Source: Typhlomys cinereus
Taxonomy: Eukaryota; Chordata; Mammalia; Rodentia; Platacanthomyidae
Assembly: GCA_023101885.1 (NCBI GenBank)
Contig: JALPQD010000516.1
Location: forward strand, 1,349,508-1,413,507
DNA length: 64,000 bases
Direction of reading: 5' to 3'
The notes under the pieces were generated by a model. That model did no database searches, was not told where the DNA came from, and saw nothing but the letters and a program-made list of their open reading frames with translations. The stretch's first letter is position 1; each line of letters begins with the position of its first letter. The position numbers and the translations under genes are program-made. Shown here piece after piece: positions 12,521 to 26,600 of this stretch.

Positions 12521-13918
12521 GCCTCTCAGGGAGATGTGGGGTCTCCTGGGATGTTTCCCCTTCCATGGCGGGGTGTCGTTAGGACAGATCCCCTGCGGGT
12601 CTTGTGGAAATGCACACAGCTGAGTGACCTCATGGACGCCACAGCCCGTCGCATCCAGGCGATAATGTCTGGCAGCACCCGACCCCCTCCAGGCTCCTAC
12701 GGTCTTACTGCTCCCTCGTCTGAGGTGTCCCCTGAGCCTTGGGGTGCAGGTAGGGATGGCTTAGATGTCCCGTTCACTGCTGAGGAGGCCGCAGTCACGC
12801 ACCGCATCCGTTGCTGATCTCGGGGTAACACCCGTCCTCCTCCCGATGAGTTCCCTGCTTTCCTGCTCCTCGTTCTTTGTCAGAAACGCCTCGCTCCTTC
12901 CCCTGACATTTTCTACCCGACTCTCCGATCCTTTGTAAGTGGGGAGCATGTCTGCTGTGTGTTGAAAATATTTTTCCTGGTTTGTCTTCTAACTCTTTTG
13001 AACAGACATTTAAATTTTCATACTGTCAAAAATATCAGTCTTTTAACATAGTATCTGGATTCCCAACGTGGCTTTTTAAAAAAGACCTTCTCGACTCTCA
13101 GCGTTATTTTTAAAAATACATCTCCTACTTCTGTGGTTTTATTTTTTGCATGCGGATCCTTGATCCGTCTGGGACTTACGTTGACAGCCGGAGGAAGGAA
13201 GGAAGGAACTCCGTGCAGCTTCCAAGTGGGGCACGGCTGCCCCAGCTCCAGCTGGAGGAAGCCCCTGACCACGGTCAGCGACCCCACCCCCACCCCCTGC
13301 CCTCGCGGGCCACGCCCATGGGGCTTCCAGCAGGACTTCTGCCTCCTGGGGTCTCCGGCCCTTCTCGCCCGTCCTCTGCTTTCTCTCTGGGCTCAGGTGT
13401 CTTAAGTCCATGTTCCCGGGACCTATGTCTTTCTGCTGTGCTCTTGTGTCTCATCTTATCCTCTGCTCCCCCGAGAGTTGTCCCTCCCCCTTCTCTGCCC
13501 CTCAACTGACATCCACTCCCATAACTGTGTCTTCCGGCTCCCAGCGAGTGACGCTCCCAGATGAGGAGCTGGCTGCAGCTGGAGCTAGCTGGGTCCAGGC
13601 CGCCCCTCAGCTCCGGCCCCGTGTGCCCCTGGGAGAGCTGGCCTGTGCGTTGCGCCTGTGCGTTCAGCAGGCACTTGAAAGTCAGCCAGCACAAGCCAGC
13701 ACGGCCTGTCACCTGTGCAGTTGCTGCTCCCAGCCCCTCCCCACCCCATCCTCTGTGCCCCAAGTTCCATTAGCTCTGGTCTTCTCCGGTCCTGAGTTGT
13801 GGCCACTTCTCATTGGTGGCTTCTCCCTTAGACCAGCCAGTCCTCGTGTCTCCTAACTAGGGCCTGCAGTCCGTAGCTTGGTAACGGCTAAGGAGAGATT
13901 CACATTTCATGAGGATTT
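12521..13918. other. Unique intronic sequence
   Basis: GC-richer after 13180. Overlapping open frames on both strands (for example 13275-13763 on - and 13410-13856 on +) are proline/serine-rich products of base composition, not recognised proteins. Confidence 0.5.
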
Positions 13919-14432
13919 TAGAGAGGAGAGACACAAGAGACAAATGAAGGGAAGAAGAAAGAAATGAGAGAAGAGAGGAAATGGAAGTTAAGAATAGAGG
14001 GAAGGAAAGAGGGAGGAAAGGAGGGAGAGAGGAAGGGAGGGAAGGAGGGAGAGAGGAAAAGAGGGGAAGGGAAGAGAAGAGGGAGGGGAGGGGAAGGGGG
14101 AGAGGAGGGAAGGGGAGAGGAGAGGGGAGGGGAGGGGAGGGCAGAGGGGAAGGGAAGGGAAGGGAGGGGAGAGGGGAGAGCAAGGGAGGGAAGGGGAGGG
14201 AAGGAGGGGAGGGAAGGGGGAAAGGACGGAAGGAAGGAAGGATGGAAAGAAGGAAGGAAGGAAGGAAGGAAGGAAGGAAGGAAGGAAGGAAGGAAGGAAG
14301 GAAGGAAGGAAGGAAGGAAGGAAGAAGGAGGGAGGGAGGGAGGGAGGGAGGGAGAGAGAGAGGGAGGGGAAGGAGGGAAGGAGGGGAGGGAGGGAAGGAG
14401 GGGAGGGAGGGAGGAAGGGAGGGAGGAAGGGC
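13919..14432 (+). repeat. GGAA/GGGA purine tract, about 510 bp
   Basis: Nearly pure A/G on the + strand. The core at about 14226-14322 is a regular (GGAA)n array and the flanks are irregular GGGA/GAGG. Open frames on both strands here are repeat artefacts (Lys/Glu/Gly or Ser/Pro/Leu). Confidence 0.95.
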
Positions 14433-14486
14433 AGACCATAATCACACCTGGTAATTTAGAAACAAACATTTGCTTGAACTGAATGT

Positions 14487-14708
14487 AGGAAAACACACAC
14501 GTTTACGCTTTCACACATAGGTACACATATGTACATTTACATATACATATGCATGCACACACTTATCCATATACACATGTAGGCCCACACACCCATGCAC
14601 ATATTCATACATCCACATGTGTGTGTGCGTGCATATGTGTGTGCCCATGTATATATGTGTGTGCATGCATATATGTGTGTGCGTGCATATATGTGTGTGT
14701 GCATGGTC
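14487..14708. repeat. CA-rich then TG-rich alternating tract
   Basis: The first half is CA-rich with ACATATG and GCATGC palindromes. From about 14610 it switches to TG-rich with a roughly 22-bp TGCATATATGTGTGTG repeat. The two halves are partly complementary and could fold back. Confidence 0.85.
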
Positions 14709-16221
14709 ACTTACAGACTGGCCCCCAGGACCCCGCTGGGCCTATGGCTGACGGGTAGACTTGCAGGAGGAGGTGCCTGGTAACCCGAGGGCTTTCTCAA
14801 CTCCACGCTTGCTCTGCTCACCCCGTCAGTCCTGTGATGCACCTGGCAGGCACCTGCTGCTTAGATGCAGGGACTGTCACGGCCACCTTCCCACCCTACT
14901 CGTGGCTCCCTTGCGGGAGTGTAGAGGCAGTGACATAGCACATGAGCCCACACATTTCCCACCCTCGAGCGCTCGATTCCCACACTCCAGCTCTGACAGA
15001 CACGAGCCCGTGCACCCGGTCTTTCTTTTGTCTCCCTGGAATTCTCTCGGCCAGCCCTCTTGATAGGTGCTTCGTCTCTCAGCGCAGAGGCAGCGTGTGA
15101 GCTGAAGCTTGATTTGATAAGAGATGAAATATGTACTGGCCCAAACACAGTGGTGGCTCGTCTTGCTTCCGGGAGATGGCAGGTCCCCACGCTGCACTCC
15201 CTTCGCCTCTGGACTTCTGAGCGGCCCTCCCTAGAGGAGGCATACCCACCTTGTAGACATGCTCAGCTGCGGAAGGGGCAGAACTTGGGCACAGGGGCCA
15301 CCCTGATTCTGGGTGGGGGATATCATGCATTAGAAGATGTGGCAATGAGACCAAGGCACAGGCTGCCAACCAGACAGACATGGTTCACGATCGGGATCTT
15401 AGCATGAACAGGATGACTCAAGTCACAGAGACCTGGCACAGAACAGGGCACCAGAGCACCAGGCTGCCCGCATAACAAATGGTGCGATGGCTTCTGCTGA
15501 CTGAGGGTGCTCGTCTGACAATTGCCCATTCATTACAAAGATGCTCTTCCTCCTGTGCCAACACACCCTGACCTTGTACTTGGTGGGAGAATGGACAGCG
15601 AGCTAACCTGGGAGAGTGAGTCTTCCTCGTTGCTAACGTCACCACCTTGCATGACAGCTTGGCCCCGAGGTGTGATCTGGGCATCACAATGGCCTCGAGG
15701 GACTTGAGTGTTTGCAGTGGGGACAGAACCAGCCATCCCTACGGTTGCAGGCAAAATGTGTCTCAAATGGTCAACTGTCTCTCAACAGTCTTCCAGATAT
15801 TTCAGGCTTCAGGATTCTCATGGGGATCAGTAGACTCAGAACCTACGGGGGCCAGAAAAGTAGGAAGACAGAGAGATGAAGGCTCTGTTCTCTTCTGCTT
15901 GTGCACCAGGTCTCTGCAGCATCTGATAAAAGCAGGCTTTCTAGCATGTTCCCAAGAAGTCACCTAGGCAACTGCTATCACGATCCATATGTCAGGGTGT
16001 TAAAGAGAAAAAGCAAGTGGAAGACTAATAATGTCTCCTTCAGCTGGGTGACCTCCAAAGTTAGTGGGCTTTAAGTCAACTGAGCAAGAGAATCCACAGA
16101 GCTAATGTGGATTTTCCTTTGGTAACTGCTCATCCGAGTGGTCAGTTATGACTCCTTTTCAAAGCCAGCTAACTTGGTCTAATTACAAGAAGCCCCAGTC
16201 TGCTGCAATTACTTTTCTGTT
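14709..16221. other. Unique intronic sequence
   Basis: No gene, RNA or named repeat was recognised. Confidence 0.5.
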
Positions 16222-16560
16222 TGCTGCTATGACATAACATTCACCCACAAGCTAGCGACGAGAGCGAGAGATGTGCTTGGCTTATGTTCTGTAGGCGATG
16301 TGATCCACTATGGTGGGAATCAAGTAGCAGGAGACATGACTGGAGGCAGAAGCAAGAGGCTGCTTTAGGTCATAGTAGCTACCATGGAGGGAGAGAACAA
16401 GCAAACTCGAAGGATGTAAGATTGGGCCACAAACCTCATGGCCCACCCCTGTGACGTCCCTTCCTCCAGCAAGGCTCCGCCTCTCAAAAGTGTTGCAAAT
16501 TTCCCAAACATGAGCATCAGCTAAGAATTCAAACCCATGAGCGGGGGGCGGGTGAACAGA
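16222..16560 (-). mobile_element. MaLR-type LTR fragment
   Basis: GTTTGCTGCTATGACATAAC, ATGTGATCCACTATGGTGGG and CCTCCAGCAAGGCTCCGCCT follow a reversed rodent MaLR-like consensus. The end is lost against the next LTR. Confidence 0.5.
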
Positions 16561-16604
16561 CAAGTCACATTAAACCCCTTACACAGTCTGAAGGCTTGTA
16601 GTTG

Positions 16605-16859
16605 GTCTGAGAGAGGGACGATCCTTACTTGCCAGACCAACATGCCTGGCCAAGTGTACACAAGGATGCCAACTTTCTCAACCAGCTCCTTGTATTTTAT
16701 TCCAGGGCCTAGTCCCACCCACCATGGGCTGGGCTTCCCCATCAGCTAGACAATCTCCTGCAGGTTGGCTCTGGGCTTAACTCACCACTAATTCTCCACA
16801 AGTGTGCCCAGAGCTCAAACCCTCAACTGTCAAGTTGACACCTGTGCCTAACTATGACA
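16605..16859 (-). mobile_element. Partial copy of the window's LTR family
   Basis: GGACGATCCTTACTTGCCAG to ACTATGACA matches the right-hand 250 bp of the complete copy at 479-910 very closely. The other end is truncated, so no target duplication is visible. Confidence 0.85.
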
Positions 16860-17856
16860 AGAACTTTTGTGTCAGTCCTAAGAAAGAAAAGCAAAAAGCA
16901 ATTTGTCTCATTTACAAATGAAGAGCTATTGGAGCTATAGTCTGGCATCAAAGCTACCAAGCCACACTGTGAGATCTAAGATATATGCCTTCTCTCTTCC
17001 TCCCCCTGAAGCAGAACAACTTATCTGCGCATTTGATTTTTGAGGTGACCGGCCAGCAAGGTTGAACCTATAGATCAAGTCCTCTCCCTAGCTCTTGTCT
17101 TATTTGGGTAACAGAGGCTTCTGAATCTTACTTCCACTCTCCTGTAACTCCCACAGAGAACATTCAGGGCCCGGCTAAAGGAGCCAGAGAGACAGCCTGA
17201 GGGAAGGAGCTACTTGTGATTCTTACCAGCTCTGGCTAAACAATCTGGTTCATGCAGCTACACACATAATGGCAAAACTGATCCCAGAGTTCCCTTTGCT
17301 CAGATTCTAAGGGAACTTTCCCATTGCATCACTAATACATTCAGGAAGGCCCCAGAAAGAAAGAACTACACCCAAAAAAGTACAGATGCAGAGGCTGAGG
17401 CAGAAGCAGAACTGAATGTGTGAATACAGAGAGAACATTCCTCCGCTTTTCTCTTTCCTCCTTGGCTTCAGATCAACCCTTAAAGTACAGTGCGTACGTA
17501 TTTACCAGCCAAGACTAGGAAAAAATGTAAACCCTGAGATTTGACCAGTCATTTCAAGAACTTTTTCAAAAGTCTCACCCTAAATATAAAGGGTAGCAAG
17601 GAAAACATCGTAAGAGTATGTTGATGGTGCGTCTCACGCAGGTCCGTGTCACACGTGTAGTTTTACTTCACCTGGTAACAACTGTGTTTGGTGCGATGGT
17701 CAGGCTGGAAACCAGGAAAGGAGGGTGAGTGAGTGTGGAGAGAGTATCAGCCAGGCCGAGGCTGCAACAGACCTTCTCACACTTGTGGCATAGCCCGTGC
17801 TCCTTCAACAACCAGCCTAAGACCACGATGTTGGCAGGCCTGGTTTCCAGAAAGAT
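16860..17856. other. Unique intronic sequence
   Basis: No gene or repeat was recognised. Confidence 0.5.
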
Positions 17857-18147
17857 CTCTCTGTCTCTGTCTCTCTTTGTGTCTCTCTCTCTGTCACTCT
17901 CTGTCTCTGTCTTTCTTTGTCTCTCTGTCTCTCCGTCTCTCTCTGTGTGTCTCTGTATCTCTCTCTGTCTCTGTCTCTGTCTCTCTGTCTCTCTCTGTCT
18001 CTGTCTCTCTGTTGCTCTCTCTCTATCTCTCTCTGTCTCTGTCTCTCTGTGTCTCTGTCTCTCTCTGTTGCTCTCTGTCTCTCTCTGTCTCTGTGTGTTT
18101 GTCTCTGTCTCTCTGTCTCTCTGTTGCTCTCTCTCTTTCTGTCTCTG

Positions 18148-18196
<49 letters not shown>
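17857..18196 (+). repeat. CTGTCT/CT pyrimidine-rich microsatellite, 340 bp
   Basis: Repeated CTCTGTCTCTGT on the + strand, with TTGCTCTCTC interruptions and a terminal (CT)n. It is transcribed as a U/C-rich tract of the KCNJ6 pre-mRNA about 0.9 kb before the acceptor. The open frames (up to 190 aa) are repeat artefacts. Confidence 0.95.
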
Positions 18197-18296
18197 TTTA
18201 GCAATGGCATCTTCTCACTTCTGTGTGTGCCCTGGTGTTTGTCTTCCTATTAGGATCGACTTGCATTTTGAACCTCAGAAGGCTTCTATTAGCTAT

Positions 18297-18610
18297 TTTC
18301 TGTGACCAGATAACCTGACAAAAGCAACTTCATGGAAAAAAGGGTTTATTTTGGCTCCGGTCTGAGGTACTGCCCATCACAGTGGGGACGGCGTGGCGTC
18401 AGGAACACGAGATGACCTGAGAAGCAACACAGCGCTCAGCTGGCTTTCTCCTTCATTCAGTTAGGAGCATGGACACGGCGACCCCCACATTTGGCGCGGG
18501 TCTTCCCTCCTCAGTCGAATCTTTCTGGAAACATCTTCACTGACACACTTGGGGTGCACACTCATGGCAGTTCTAAATGCCATCAAGACAAGATTAAGTG
18601 TCAAGGGCTC
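18297..18610 (-). mobile_element. MaLR-type LTR fragment
   Basis: AAAAGCAACTTCATGG, AAGGGTTTATTTTGGCTCC, CCATCACAGTGGGGACGGCG and TGCCATCAAGACAAGATTAA match reversed rodent MaLR-like text related to 7150-7475. An AATAAA is present on the - strand. Confidence 0.55.
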
Positions 18611-20080
<1,470 letters not shown>

Positions 20081-20107
20081 TGATCCAAGATGTGGAATAC
20101 CACTTCT

Positions 20108-20405
20108 TTTATTCTGTGTGTGTGTGTGCACGCATGATGCATATAAGTGGACGTACATGTGCATGTGGGCTTACATATAAGAGGGCGCTTGAGTATGTAT
20201 ACCTGAGGAGGTCTAAGGATGAGGTCAGGATTCATCCTGACTTGTTTGCTTGCTCCTTGCTCTGAGATTTCCCAGGATCAGCCTTTCAGAGCTGAAATTA
20301 CAAGCTGCCACCATATCTGTCTGACATTTTTTACATGGGACCTGGGGATCTGAACTCAGCTCTTTCTACTTTCGAGGTAAAGTCACCCCCCCCCCGCCCA
20401 GCCCT
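20108..20405 (-). mobile_element. B2-like SINE (family A)
   Basis: A TG-rich tail, then GGCGCTTGAGTATG, CAGGATTCATCCTGACTTG, ACATGGGACCTGGGGATCTG and a reversed head degraded into a C-run. It begins only about 95 bp after the KCNJ6 donor. Confidence 0.85.
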
Positions 20406-20599
20406 GCATCTTGCCTGTGAGGTACTATGCATCTGCGTCTTATAACCTTAAGCACATTTGCTAGGAAGTCTGGCCAATCAGTTTTGGAAAAGCCCTTTAA
20501 GCTTTTGACGGGAAGTCAGCTTCTTCAGGATTGTAACCTCTGGAAAGTTGTCCCTGCTCCAGAAAACAACCCCCTTCGTGCTCATGCAAGGGCCCTGAT

Positions 20600-20800
20600 T
20601 AAAGTCAGTGGATCCCAAAAAAGAGGGGAGAACATGAAAATAAGAGAGAGACTCGCCAGGGAAGGAAAGGGGGTTTGGCAGGAGGAGGAAGAGAAAGGGC
20701 AATTGGAAAGTGAAAAATGACCAAAGTTCATTATATATGCACATGAAATTGTCAAAGAGTTTTTTAAAAACCTCTTTAAAAAGTAAATGAATGAATAATT
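20600..20800 (+). mobile_element. L1 3'-end-like fragment
   Basis: A purine-rich stretch followed by ATGAAATTGTCAAAGAG and a TTTAAAAACC tail resembles the terminal part of rodent L1 3' UTRs. Confidence 0.4.
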
Positions 20801-23800
20801 TAAAATTTTTGCTATATCTCAAATATCCAAATATTTACTGAAATTAAATTTTGAAAGCTGTCTCTAAAGCTTCTTTTGAATGATTTTTAAACATTTCTGA
20901 TTTAAATAACTGCCATTATTTGTTACCAAGCCAAAGGGAAGAAGCCTTTCCAAAAAAAAGCCTGAAAAACTGTTTTAATATAAACACAATTTCATGCCTT
21001 CTTTGGAACCATTTATAGAACCCATAACATTTTTTTTTCTTTGTAGTGTTTTTTTTTTCTATTGTGCTACAATGCACTTTACCTGGCGAGTCCACAGACA
21101 CTGTCCTGCATGCCCAGGGAGGAGCTCCAACAGAAAAGCAAAGGAATTAAAGATCCTTTTCCGTAAGCCACTGGCCCTCAGTGGTGTGCAGGCAGGCGGG
21201 GGATGCGCTCTCAGAACAGAGAAGACTGTTCGAAACGACATCTCTGCTCCCATCTGAGCTTTACACATGCCCTACATGCGGAAAGCCAGGCTCTGCCCAT
21301 ACTTATCCACCATACGCCAGTGCCAGCCTGAGTAGACCTATAGACGGTGTCTTCCAGAAAGCGCATAAGTGAGACCTGGTCTGAGAACGTGCCATGTGTT
21401 CTCCGTGGACTGGCCCTGTTCTCATACGCTAACTCCTGTTGTCCTTTGCAAAAAAAAAGTGCTTGGCCTTGTGCATCCGCTGGAGGCAGAGTCTTGCCTA
21501 TGCAAGTCGTTTTGATGGTCTGGAGAGCGTTGCGATAAGTCTTTTCAACACAGCAAACTCTGAAAGTGAGGGTGGAGGACTCAGTAGACATCTCAGCCAT
21601 GCACAGCTTCTCTTTCCACAGAACAAAAGGAGTTTGGGCCTAATCCAAAGGACTTTAAGAATTATAACCCACAGCCAGCTCTCAGTATCCACTGACCCCA
21701 CATTTGTGGGTTCATGGTGCAGATCCAGCCAATCATGGAGCTAAAGTGTTGTTTGGACAAACATCTGGATCAATGCTTATTTATTTCCTGCTCTCTTTCC
21801 CTTAAATCATGTAGTCCAGCCATTGCTATCATATCCATGTTGCTTTAGGTGTTATAAGTAACCTGGAGAGGTAAGGTGTGTGGCTGCTCTGTGAAACCAC
21901 CCATCCATAAAAGGGATCTAAGCCCCTGCTGATTGGGACATCTTTGGGGAGTCCCAAATCAATCCCCTGCGGGTGTGAAGATGGACAGTGAAGTCGACAG
22001 TGAGGCCAGGCGTCGGGCTGTGAGCCAAGATGCAGGAGCGAGAGAAGCCGAGGTCTGGCAGCAGCCAGCCAGCAGTGGTAGGAAAAGGACTCCTTACTTC
22101 CAAGTCATGAGCCTCAGGCCCAAAGACTCCTGCGTATTTTGAACTCCAGTACCACAGAATACTGACTCGATGCTGGGCATTCGCAGGCCTGTCTCCCTCC
22201 TGGGCATGATTTTTGGAGGTGGGTGGGGAGAAAGGAAGGGAGGAGAGAGGGTAGGCGAGAACTGAGAAGGGAGTTGGGAGAGGCTACCTGAGCCAGGGCC
22301 CTCTGCCCCTTCCCAGGAGACCTGCCTTGCCCAGGCCCGGGCAAGCGCGGGATCCCCCAGTGGTACGCACTGCGGCACAGCCGGGGCACCTTGCTGCCAT
22401 TCTTATACCACGTCCTCACTGCGAAGTCCCTGCTGGGATCTGAACACTCAGGAGTGGGGAGGCACAGGGTGGAACAAATCCCCACCCTGGTCTGAATTCC
22501 AGAAGGAAACCCTGTGCTTCCAGCTGCCTCTCATGCTGACCAGGCTCCAAAGTCCAGGAGCTACACGCTCCGTCCCACCAGAGCCTCAAAAAAAAAAGAG
22601 TGAATCCAAGTCCTCAAAGCATCTTTGTGATGTCTCACAACATCTCCCCCCATCTGCCCCCTCCCGGGCAGACCCCCATCTTTCTGATGGCTGCCTGTAA
22701 GAGTAAGACTACCCAAAGCCAGGAGCTTCCTTTCTGTGGTAATGAACAAGCAATGCTTGTCTGGAACATTCTGGTACCTTCCACCCATTCACAGCCACAC
22801 CTGAGCAGTTTGGGGCTAATGAATCAAATTCTGACAAAAAGCAGCCTGAAACAAAAAAATTGATTTTTCCCCCCCAAAAATTTAGTCTTCTTATTTCTGT
22901 TACATAAAAGAGTGTTCTAGAAAGTTCTGGAAGTGTCTGGAAACTGGACCTGTCTTGGTCCTTTCCTTAGGGGCTTCCCAGCAGAACTGATTGGGCAAGC
23001 TTTAGCAAAATATTCTCTTTGTAAATGAAAACCACAGTTGGGATTTATGAGCTTTAAACAGACCCTTTGGGAGAAAAAGAAATATGCTGCAGTGTATCAA
23101 AGCCAGGGGAAAAGAAAAATGTACACACTGGAGGCAAACCAATTTCTAAGGATTTGATAATCCAGTGCAAAAGCCAGAAAAAGGATGCAGACCCGCGTGC
23201 CCTGTGCTCGTGACACTATCTCTGCTGACTGTAAATGACCGTGTTCAGGGGTATAGCTGGATTCACAGGCACACTGCGCCGGCCAGACTCAACATGCCAT
23301 GCCTATTGTGGGTACTGGGGGACTCTGGCATGGGGTGCTCCGAGCACCAGGGTCACCCGGAAACTTGGTTCCTTGGTCTGCCAGAAGCTTGGCTAGTAAG
23401 CCAGGCAGTGGGCATCTCGTGTTCCAATGCCAGCTGCATTGCCTAATGAAGGGAGCCCCCTGGAAGTAGGGCACAAGCCCTGCCCACCCCTGAAGGCTGG
23501 GAGGCATCCCACGAAAGGCAGACTCCCACCCAGAAGGCCAGGTGCACATTTGCCACGGACCGTCTTGCCGTTGGTGCCGCCTGCAACCGGGGGTATTCAA
23601 GGCGACCTCTTCAGAACCTTCCAGTCACGTGAGTCTATTTTGGAAAATGGATCAAACCCTGGAAAAATTCTGACATCAACCACTCAGACGCCCAGAGCTG
23701 GCCGTGTCTCATCTGCAAATATATTTTTGAAGGGAGCCCTTTATGCTCGCGACACATGGGCAATTTTGAGATAGTGATGTTTACAGAAGGCATCGTGGCT

Positions 23801-24265
23801 ACGTAAACAAACACACTCAGCAGCTGCGCGAATGTGCGTTAAAATAGTAGCGCATTCATGCCGGCTGCTATTTATAGAGGGCAAATGGGCCTCAAGGCTA
23901 GAAGACAGCCACCCAGCACGCAGCGACCTCTCTGCCACCCTCCTGATTGAACTTCCATATTTACCCTCAGCGATTATGCGGTGACAGGCAGCCTCTCCCT
24001 GTACCCCATTGTGTTAGGTGTCCGCTAAGCCTTCTGGGTTTTTAAAATAATTTTTAGGATGAAAATTATACAACTGATATAAAAACCAATCAGATAGTAC
24101 CATAATTAACCCACAGGGAACCCCCCAATTCGGTTCTGATCATTGTCAAATCAATGTGCTTTGCCTGCACTGTGTCTTACTGCACACAGCATTTGCCATT
24201 TTATCGGCAAATATTTTAGTCCATTTCTCCAAATGATAAGGACGCTTTGAAAACTACGGACAATA
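20801..24265. other. Mostly unique intronic sequence
   Basis: Bases 21675-21870 (CTCAGTATCCACTGACCCCA ... TTATAAGTAACCTGGAGAGG) resemble an old Tigger-type DNA transposon. The rest shows no recognised gene or repeat. Confidence 0.45.
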
Positions 24266-24602
24266 ATGCTGGGGAAGTGGCTCAGTGGATAAAACGCTTG
24301 CTGTTACAAGCATGAGGATCAGAGTTCGGATCCCCAGGGCGCGTGTGAAACCAAACATGGTAGTGCTCCTACAGTGAGACCAGACATGCTCCAAAAGGTT
24401 GTGGGTCAGCTAGCTTCATGTCCACAGCAGGAGAGTAGGGGAGAAGAGGAGGAGGAGGAGGAGGAGGAGGATAGGGAAGATGAGCTAGAAAGAGAAAGAA
24501 CCTGCCTTAAACAAAATGGAAGGTGGGGATCAGCCCCCAAAGTTGTCCCCTAACATCCGTACATGTGCCGTGGCTCACATGTGCCTCCACTCACATGATT
24601 GC

Positions 24603-24652
<50 letters not shown>

Positions 24653-24662
24653 CATATACACA
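24266..24662 (+). mobile_element. B3-like SINE with GAG and CA tracts
   Basis: The tRNA-like head GCTGGGGAAGTGGCTCAGTG is followed by GGATCAGAGTTCGGATCCCC, a (GAG)n block (24443-24470), CATGTGCCTCCACTCACATG and a (CA)n tail (24606-24649). Confidence 0.75.
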
Positions 24663-25139
24663 TCCACAAAAGATTTTTTAAAGGAAAAGAAAATACAACT
24701 GCGACTCTATGATAACTGCTAAAATAATTATCAGTAATCACCTATCCACTTGGGATTCAAACTTGTCTCATAAATGTCATGGTTTTGCCAGGTTTTTGCA
24801 ATCTGCTCATTTAATCAATACCTCGTAGTCAATACACTGTGAATGGGTAAGATCCCTGTTCAGCCAGTTCGTCTTTTAGTTCCTCGCCCATCACTGACTT
24901 TTTTTTAATTTCTTACAAGTTTTTCTCAGCAAAGAGATTGTCCGAAAGATTTAAAGCATGCCTAGAAAACCGGCAAGTGGACCACGGGAAGAAGCCACCT
25001 AAACCGAGCACATGACAGCACCTTCCCTCCTATCTCATCTGTGAGTCATACAATTAGCTGCCAGCGATCAAAACTATTTGAGGAAAAAAAAAGCATGCCT
25101 ACCAGATATGTAGAAACATCTTCTCGCCATTATCCCCTA
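24663..25139. other. Unique AT-rich intronic sequence
   Basis: Nothing recognised. Confidence 0.5.
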
Positions 25140-25310
25140 TATAATACAGTAGCCCTTCAGTATGTACCGTTGACATTATATTAGGCTTCTTAAGTAACCT
25201 AGAGAATATTTAACACATACGGGGTGTAGGCGCTATGCAAATTCTCCACCATTCAATATGCAGGATGTGAGCGCCCATGAATTTGGGTGTCTGTAGGAAT
25301 TTTGGAGGGG
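25140..25310 (-). mobile_element. Tigger-like DNA transposon fragment
   Basis: CAGTAGCCCTTCAGTATGTA, ATTAGGCTTCTTAAGTAACC, AGGCGCTATGCAAATTCTCC and GAATTTGGGTGTCTGTAGGA follow the order of a Tigger-family non-coding end. No transposase is present. Confidence 0.5.
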
Positions 25311-26439
25311 GACAGTTTCTCCAAGGAAGCAAGCTGGCTGCCGGAAGTCTGGGGGGTACTAGGAAACGCTGGAGGGGGAAGGCCAGTTGTTGCTCCGCCA
25401 GGGTGGCAGGTTCACATTTAGGGAACACGGGCACACCGAGGGGACATGGACCGTGCACCCCAACTCAGAGCAGCGTGCCCAGGGAGGGGACTGTACCTGT
25501 CAAGCACAGAGCGCAGTGCACACGGATTGGACGCGGTGTGAAGCCCACCAACAGCACAGCCAGGGTATGGACTGCGCGGACGTGAACCGTGCGCTGTCTC
25601 GTCTCCTCGCTCACTGTTTTCTAAACTTTCCTCTGTGGCTCCCGAGTGTGAGCGATTCACTTTAAACCTCCCAGGATATCTGCATGAATCTTTAACAACC
25701 ATCTATCCCAACAAGATGTGTCGCAGGATAATTCTGAACTCAACATAGAGCGCGCTTTTGAGGAGACCCCTGACAGGGCTCTGCAGGGAGAAGAGCACTC
25801 CGCTCTGATGAGGCAGAGCTGGGACTCAGAGCTTGGAGGATAAGGTGGTCCAGGGCTGGTATAACAATGCTCTTAAGCTGCTCTCAGCCTTCCCGAGGTT
25901 CCATCACCTTCTCTTTTATAAGCTCCTGTAATCCCTCCACCGGAAAGCCTTATCTCTGTATTTACCACTCTTTCCGTTAAGAGCCGTAAACCGAGCTGCC
26001 CAGGCTGGGAAGAGAGTAGAATGGTAAAATCTAAAATGCTAAGAACTTGAGGGGAAAATCTCTGCGGAGGTTCCCACCTCTAATAAGTCTTAAAATCTCT
26101 GGAGAGATTTTAGGAAAACGATAAAAACATATTAACATCTTTTTCCTAGACTAAAAGTCTATTAATAGTGTCTAGAATTCACCTAGTCTTTGGTCTTTGA
26201 ACATGAGGTTCAACTCAGCTATCAAGACCTTATCTCAAATGTCCCTTCTAGTGCCACTTATCACGTTGAAGTCTGTGGCCTGTAGCATCTGGAGACTCTG
26301 TGGGGGGCTCAGTGAATGACCCCTTAGTTGGCCCCTCAGCCTGAGGCTGGGTGTGCCAAGCACACACACGCATAGTGTTAAGAGCTCCCCTTTCAAAAGG
26401 AAGACGCTGTAACACATTCCGACTCGGTCACATGTGTCT
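25311..26439. other. Unique intronic sequence
   Basis: No gene or repeat was recognised. Confidence 0.5.
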
Positions 26440-26600
26440 CGGGGCCAGGAGAAGGCTGAGGACAGGAAGTGCCGGCTGCGCAACCGTGAGCACCCGGGTT
26501 TGCTCCCCAGAAACCACATCGAAAGCCAGGCATGGTGGTTACACCTGTAACCCCAACTCGGGGAGATGGAGCTAGAAAATCCCTGTGGCCCACTGACCTT
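26440..26600 (+). mobile_element. B3/B4-like SINE
   Basis: GAGCACCCGGGTTTGCTCCC (B-box region) and GCCAGGCATGGTGGTTACAC, then CTGTAACCCCAACTCGGGGA. Its 3' tail has grown into the minisatellite that follows. Confidence 0.6.

Noticed and set aside
13918..14496. 192-codon Ser/Pro/Leu and 172-codon Lys/Glu/Gly open frames.
   Set aside because: These are the two strands of the GGAA tract.
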